64,000 nt of DNA from Maribacter algicola (GTDB taxonomy: Bacteria > Bacteroidota > Bacteroidia > Flavobacteriales > Flavobacteriaceae), in contig NZ_QUSX01000002.1 of assembly GCF_003933245.1 (NCBI RefSeq), forward strand, positions 310,001 to 374,000, in the 5' to 3' direction. Shown piece by piece: positions 60,239 to 64,000 of the stretch; within the stretch, counting starts at the first letter, position 1, and each line of letters begins with the position of its first letter. A model generated the notes under the pieces. It saw only the letters and a program-made list of their open reading frames with translations, made no database searches and had not been told where the DNA came from. The translations under genes and the position numbers were made by a program.

Positions 60239-62137
60239 ATGTACAAAAATTTGGTAGGCTTTGGAGCCATGGCTTTGCTGTGCGCCAAAGCGATTGCCCA
60301 AGAAGGGCAACCCCTTGGTTACGATCAAAGGGAAAAGGACTCCGTTCAGATTGAGGAATTGGACGAAGTAGTGGTCAGTGACTCCCGTTTTTCACTAAAG
60401 CGGGAAAACTCCGGTAAAACGGTCATTAAAATTTCAGCGGCAGAACTGGAAAGAAATCAAGGTCGTACCCTTGCCGAAGTCATCAACACCAAAAGCGGTC
60501 TGGAGATTAATGGAACCCGAAGTTTTGCGGGACAAAACCTTTCCGTATTTGCCAGGGGAGGTAACAACCGTCAGGTATTGGTAATCATAAATGGTATCCA
60601 GGTCTCTGACCCTTCCAATGTAAATGCGGAATATGACCTGCGTTTATTGAACCTTGCCCAGATCGAAAGTATTGAAATCGTAAAGGGTGCGGCCAGTACG
60701 TTGTATGGGAATTCAGCGGCAACGGCGGTAATCAATATTACGACAAAAGAGGCCGATGCCGAAGGATTGAAGCTAGAGGCGGTTTCCAATTGGGGAACCA
60801 ACCAGTCCCAAGGGGACAGGACCAATACCATTTCCGAGGTATCAAACAATGTAACCATTTCAGGTAAAAGGAAAGGACTTACGTTTTTGGCCTCTGGCGG
60901 ACATCAATTTACCGATGGACTTTCGGCAGCCATTGGGGAAGAGGCCGATGCTTTATCCAGAATTGACGGAAATTTTAAGGTGGGCTACCAATTTTCAAAA
61001 AAACTAAAATCGGAGGCATCGGCTTTTTATACCAAGCTGAAGTCCGATTTTGATAATGGTTTTCCAGTTGAAGATGCCGATTTTCATTTCAATAGCGAAC
61101 AATCCCGCTTTGGATTGGCTACTACGTACACCTATGGCAATGGAAGCCTACATTTGAATACCGCCTTCAATCAAATTACAAGAGAATTTGTATCGGATTT
61201 TCCCAATTCCTTCGATTCAGAATCCTTCGTACTGGATGTATTCAACAAATACACTTTTAAAGAGCGGTTTTATACCATCTTTGGCTTGAATTTGGTAGAA
61301 GGCAAAACAGTTTTTTCAGAAACGGTGTCCGCGAGAAACTTGGACCCCTATTTCAACCTTGTTTATATTAGCGATTTTGGTCTGAACCTGAACGCTGGTG
61401 CCCGATGGAACAATCACAACGAATATGGTTCGCATTGGATCTATAATCTGAATCCTTCCTATCGCGTAAAATGGGACGAGGGGTATTTAAAGTTTTTGGG
61501 TTCTTATGCCACCTCATACATTGCCCCTAATTTGTCGCAGTTGTACGGTCCTTTTGGGGCCAATACCGATTTGCGATCTGAAGAAAACTCGACGTTGGAG
61601 GGTGGTATGGAAATAAGACTTTCAGAAAAGTTTAGATTCAATACCGTTTATTTTAATCGGTTGGAAGAAGGAAGAATCGAGTATGTGGTGATTGATCCTG
61701 ATACTTTTGAAAGTAAGTACCAGAATAGGGAAGGAACAAATAGGGTAGAAGGGATAGAAGTAGAAGTAGCGGCAACACTTTTGGACAATGTACAGTTAAA
61801 TGCCAACTACACATTTACCAATTTGGATACTGATGTAGCCTTGCGGATTCCCAAGCATAAATGGAATGCCCAACTTGCGTATACCTTTAATCAAGGAACC
61901 TATATTTCCTTAAATTATCAACACCTATCCAATCGACTGGATACCGATTTTAATACGTTCACGGATGTGGATTTAGCAGCTTATGGACTTTTGAATGTAA
62001 CCGCCCAACATAGAATCAGTGAACATGTGCAATTGTATGCCTCCTTAGATAATTTATTCAATGAGGATTATGTGGAACTATTAAACTATACGACCAGAGG
62101 GAGAAATTTTAGGATAGGCCTGCGTTTGCGACTATAG
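60239..62137 (+). CDS. btuB: TonB-dependent receptor, BtuB-like
   Basis: A 632-residue outer-membrane receptor for cobalamin, named from the riboswitch and size. It has a signal peptide (to about AIAQ), a plug domain (about 40-160) opening LDEVVVSDSRFSLKRENSGK with the conserved FARGGNNRQVLVIINGIQ and IESIEIVKGAASTLYGNSA, and a beta-barrel ending RGRNFRIGLRLRL. The last residue is Leu rather than the usual Phe/Trp. A hairpin terminator follows. Confidence 0.92.
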   Translation: MYKNLVGFGAMALLCAKAIAQEGQPLGYDQREKDSVQIEELDEVVVSDSRFSLKRENSGKTVIKISAAELERNQGRTLAEVINTKSGLEINGTRSFAGQNLSVFARGGNNRQVLVIINGIQVSDPSNVNAEYDLRLLNLAQIESIEIVKGAASTLYGNSAATAVINITTKEADAEGLKLEAVSNWGTNQSQGDRTNTISEVSNNVTISGKRKGLTFLASGGHQFTDGLSAAIGEEADALSRIDGNFKVGYQFSKKLKSEASAFYTKLKSDFDNGFPVEDADFHFNSEQSRFGLATTYTYGNGSLHLNTAFNQITREFVSDFPNSFDSESFVLDVFNKYTFKERFYTIFGLNLVEGKTVFSETVSARNLDPYFNLVYISDFGLNLNAGARWNNHNEYGSHWIYNLNPSYRVKWDEGYLKFLGSYATSYIAPNLSQLYGPFGANTDLRSEENSTLEGGMEIRLSEKFRFNTVYFNRLEEGRIEYVVIDPDTFESKYQNREGTNRVEGIEVEVAATLLDNVQLNANYTFTNLDTDVALRIPKHKWNAQLAYTFNQGTYISLNYQHLSNRLDTDFNTFTDVDLAAYGLLNVTAQHRISEHVQLYASLDNLFNEDYVELLNYTTRGRNFRIGLRLRL

Positions 62138-62142
62138 TCATT

Positions 62143-62172
62143 AAAAAAGGCGACCATTTTGGTCGCCTTTTT
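62143..62172. terminator. Bidirectional hairpin terminator
   Basis: AAAAAGGCGACC pairs with GGTCGCCTTTTT around ATTTT, between the receptor and the convergent S41 peptidase. Confidence 0.9.
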
Positions 62173-62187
62173 ATCATAGAATTAATT

Positions 62188-63660
62188 TTAATTTAATGAC
62201 AAATCCAATTCGTAAACCGTATCGTCAATCATTTTGTCCTTGAACGGACTATACATTTTCGAACTGGATAATATCTCGATCGGGTTTTCTACCGTAAAAT
62301 CCCTTTTGCCGGTAGCTCCCGTAATTTCTTGAATGGCCCTGGCCAACAATGGCTCGTTAATGTCACCTAAAATTCCTAGATTGCTATAGTCTTCCTTTAA
62401 AGGTATATCGGGCATTAATCCATCGGTATAGTCAAAAAAGCCATCTGCGTTTTCATTTCTTCCCAGAAGAGGTTGAATGGCCCATTGATTGTCAGGGTTA
62501 ATTTTGTTAACCCTAGAAGGAGTATATAAATAGGAATTTTCACGATCGTCGACCAGCGTTGTGGAAAATTCGTTCTTTCCCCTGGTAACATCTCCTATGA
62601 TAACCACATCGATATAAGGTTCCAAACTATTAATGAGCAATTCACTTGCGGATGCAGAACTTGCCGAGGTAAGTACGTACAGTTTGTTAAGTCCCAAAGG
62701 CTCTATGGTATTGCTTCCCACCCTATCCGTAAAATAGACTTCGAGCTGACTTTCCGATAGTTGATCTTGTATTTTTTCGTTATATCGCTTTCTTAGAAAT
62801 AGATTTTCCGTATTGGTGTCGTAGATCATACTGGCCAATATCCGGGTGGTGTTTACCGATCCACCGGGGTTATAGCGTAAATCCACGATCAGTTCCGTAA
62901 TACCCAAGTTTTTTAGTCCCAAGATAGCGTTGTAGAGGTCATCGTCATACTCATTGGTAAATTGGTTGTACATAAGATAACCAATTGTTATTCCATTAAT
63001 CTCAAAGGACTTGGAAATGAAAATCGGATTTTCAGCAAGTGCAGCTTCCTTGGTAAGGCTGACCTCTCTATCACTCTGTACCACATCCCCGTTTGAAAAA
63101 TCGGCCATGTTCAGCACATAGGTATTATTTTCACCAAATAGCAAATCCGCAAAATTATTGATGGTCAAGGTTGTTCCGTTAACACCCGTAAATAGGTCGC
63201 CCCGCTCAATATCCTTGGTTGCTGCATCTGAATTTGGTATTATATAGCGTACGTATCCAAAGACCTCTTCGCTATTGGCTTTTCTAACTAGTCCAAATTC
63301 TAGACCATTGCTTCGTGAAATACCTGCCAATGAGTTTGTAAGTTCCCTATAATCTGAATTATAAAAGCTGAACCTGTCCTCAATATAGAGCAATTTATTG
63401 TCGAAAAATGCTCCGGGGTCCTCTACGGATTGTAAAAACTCCGTATAACTTTCAGAGTCTGTGAATCTGTTATCGCCTAAATCCGGAACATCTGCTTGCC
63501 AAAAGTACCAGAAATTCATGGCCTTCCACATGAAATTCTGAACAGGAACATTGGCACTGGGAAGCGGGTCTACTGTTTTTGGTACCGATAATTCATCATC
63601 CTTGGAACAGGACAACAACCCAATAAATATAAATAGGGGTAATAAATTTTTAACTTTCAT
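62188..63660 (-). CDS. S41 family C-terminal-processing peptidase, lipoprotein
   Basis: A 490-residue lipoprotein (lipobox FIGLLSC). It has an N-terminal domain, a PDZ-like part (IPNSDAATKDIERGDLFTGVNG, about residues 150-175), and an S41 catalytic domain with ELIVDLRYNPGGSVNTTRIL and the nucleophile Ser region LTSASSASASELLINSLEP, followed by IGDVTRGKNEF with the Lys. All S41 motifs are present. It is the downstream member of a tandem pair; 22 bases separate it from the next S41 stop. Confidence 0.9.
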   Translation of the reverse strand: MKVKNLLPLFIFIGLLSCSKDDELSVPKTVDPLPSANVPVQNFMWKAMNFWYFWQADVPDLGDNRFTDSESYTEFLQSVEDPGAFFDNKLLYIEDRFSFYNSDYRELTNSLAGISRSNGLEFGLVRKANSEEVFGYVRYIIPNSDAATKDIERGDLFTGVNGTTLTINNFADLLFGENNTYVLNMADFSNGDVVQSDREVSLTKEAALAENPIFISKSFEINGITIGYLMYNQFTNEYDDDLYNAILGLKNLGITELIVDLRYNPGGSVNTTRILASMIYDTNTENLFLRKRYNEKIQDQLSESQLEVYFTDRVGSNTIEPLGLNKLYVLTSASSASASELLINSLEPYIDVVIIGDVTRGKNEFSTTLVDDRENSYLYTPSRVNKINPDNQWAIQPLLGRNENADGFFDYTDGLMPDIPLKEDYSNLGILGDINEPLLARAIQEITGATGKRDFTVENPIEILSSSKMYSPFKDKMIDDTVYELDLSLN

Positions 63661-63682
63661 ACTAGATAGAACTAGAAACAGC

Positions 63683-64000
63683 TTATTTTATTTCTTTCAA
63701 TACACTTTTGGTGCCCACTTTTAAACCGTTTAATATAAGCGCAGTGTTGCGTTCATCGTAAAGTTTGGAGCTAGAGATAAGATTTGCGGGCATATTTACC
63801 TTAAAGCTCCTTTTTGCGCCAACACCTGTAATTTCCTGAATGGCCCTAGCCAATAAGGGTTCGTTGACATCACCCAAGGTTCCTAAATTGGTCACATCTT
63901 CTTCCAACTCAATATCCGGAATCAACCCATCCGCATAATCCGAAAAACCGGCGCTATTTTCTACCCTGCTTACTATAGGCTGAAGGGCCCATTGATTTTC
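63683..64000 (-). CDS. C-terminal end of a second S41 peptidase, cut by the window
   Basis: The open frame runs from the right edge to the stop at 63683, 105 residues visible. NQWALQPIVSRVENSAGF, the DGLIPDIELEED segment and NEPLLARAIQEITGVGAKRSF match the end of the adjacent S41 peptidase closely, so the two are tandem paralogues. The start and catalytic domain lie beyond the window. Confidence 0.88.
   Translation of the reverse strand, partial: ENQWALQPIVSRVENSAGFSDYADGLIPDIELEEDVTNLGTLGDVNEPLLARAIQEITGVGAKRSFKVNMPANLISSSKLYDERNTALILNGLKVGTKSVLKEIK

Noticed and set aside
1..64000. tRNA, rRNA, insertion sequence or prophage
   Set aside because: No T-loop GGTTCGAATCC-type signals, rRNA cores, transposases, integrases or terminal inverted repeats were seen on either strand.

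Overview
The window is chromosomal DNA from a marine-type member of the Flavobacteriaceae (Bacteroidota). Indications seen in the sequence are: promoters of the Bacteroidota form TTG-N16-20-TAnnTTTG instead of -35/-10 boxes; A-rich leaders without clear Shine-Dalgarno sequences; frequent TTG starts; the Bacteroidota-type stand-alone GlmU-like protein; an ECF sigma operon with a flavobacterial companion 'sensor' gene; a shortened CarB; and many exported lipoproteins, peptidases and a TonB-dependent receptor. The genus cannot be fixed from sequence alone; a Maribacter/Arenibacter/Zobellia-like organism is a guess. I found no rRNA, tRNA, CRISPR array, phage or transposase; this is mostly a housekeeping and catabolic region.

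Layout. 1-0.75 kb: end of a secreted protein with a terminator, then a GAF protein. 0.86-8.8 kb (minus): a tightly spaced run of trehalose-6-P synthase/phosphatase, an unusual propeller-SnoaL-SnoaL protein, an MFS transporter, an M28 peptidase and an M1 peptidase; a GH15 glycosidase (possible trehalase) is divergent. 10.7-13.6 kb: PLP decarboxylase and a subtilisin-like lipoprotein. 13.7-21.8 kb: fatty-acid beta-oxidation, with a MarR regulator, fadN-fadA-fadE order, and fadD followed by a 33-aa membrane ORF; the MarR gene has a perfect 28-bp palindrome against its promoter. 21.9-30.7 kb: purL, a small lipoprotein, an AbgB-like amidohydrolase, an HxlR regulator, an RsmB-type rRNA methyltransferase and a YCF48-like lipoprotein.

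30.7-37.5 kb (minus): ECF sigma factor operon, two heptanucleotide repeat tracts, then an ABC exporter / phosphohexomutase / glycosyltransferase / DUF4199 run. 37.6-46.7 kb: ribosomal proteins L31 and L34 (L34 is a short gene of 53 aa), GlmU-like, mtaB, a GNAT protein, a hydrolase, a lytic transglycosylase, a TPR protein and carB. 46.8-54.4 kb: isocitrate dehydrogenase, an M20 peptidase, and the oxidative pentose phosphate set gnd <> zwf-pgl. 54.4-56.6 kb: thioesterase, small membrane protein, rmuC. 56.7-62.1 kb: a vitamin B12 uptake locus, with an ABC importer divergent from a 42-aa membrane ORF, a cobalamin riboswitch and a BtuB-like receptor. 62.2-64 kb: two tandem S41 peptidases, the second cut by the window end.

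Nothing here is a clear new system. The best leads are the palindromic operator/promoter of the fad operon, the extended promoter motif TAnnTTTGCACCC shared by L31, L34 and rsmB, the heptamer tracts upstream of the ECF operon, the 42-aa ORF at the B12 riboswitch, and the propeller-SnoaL fusion embedded with trehalose synthesis.
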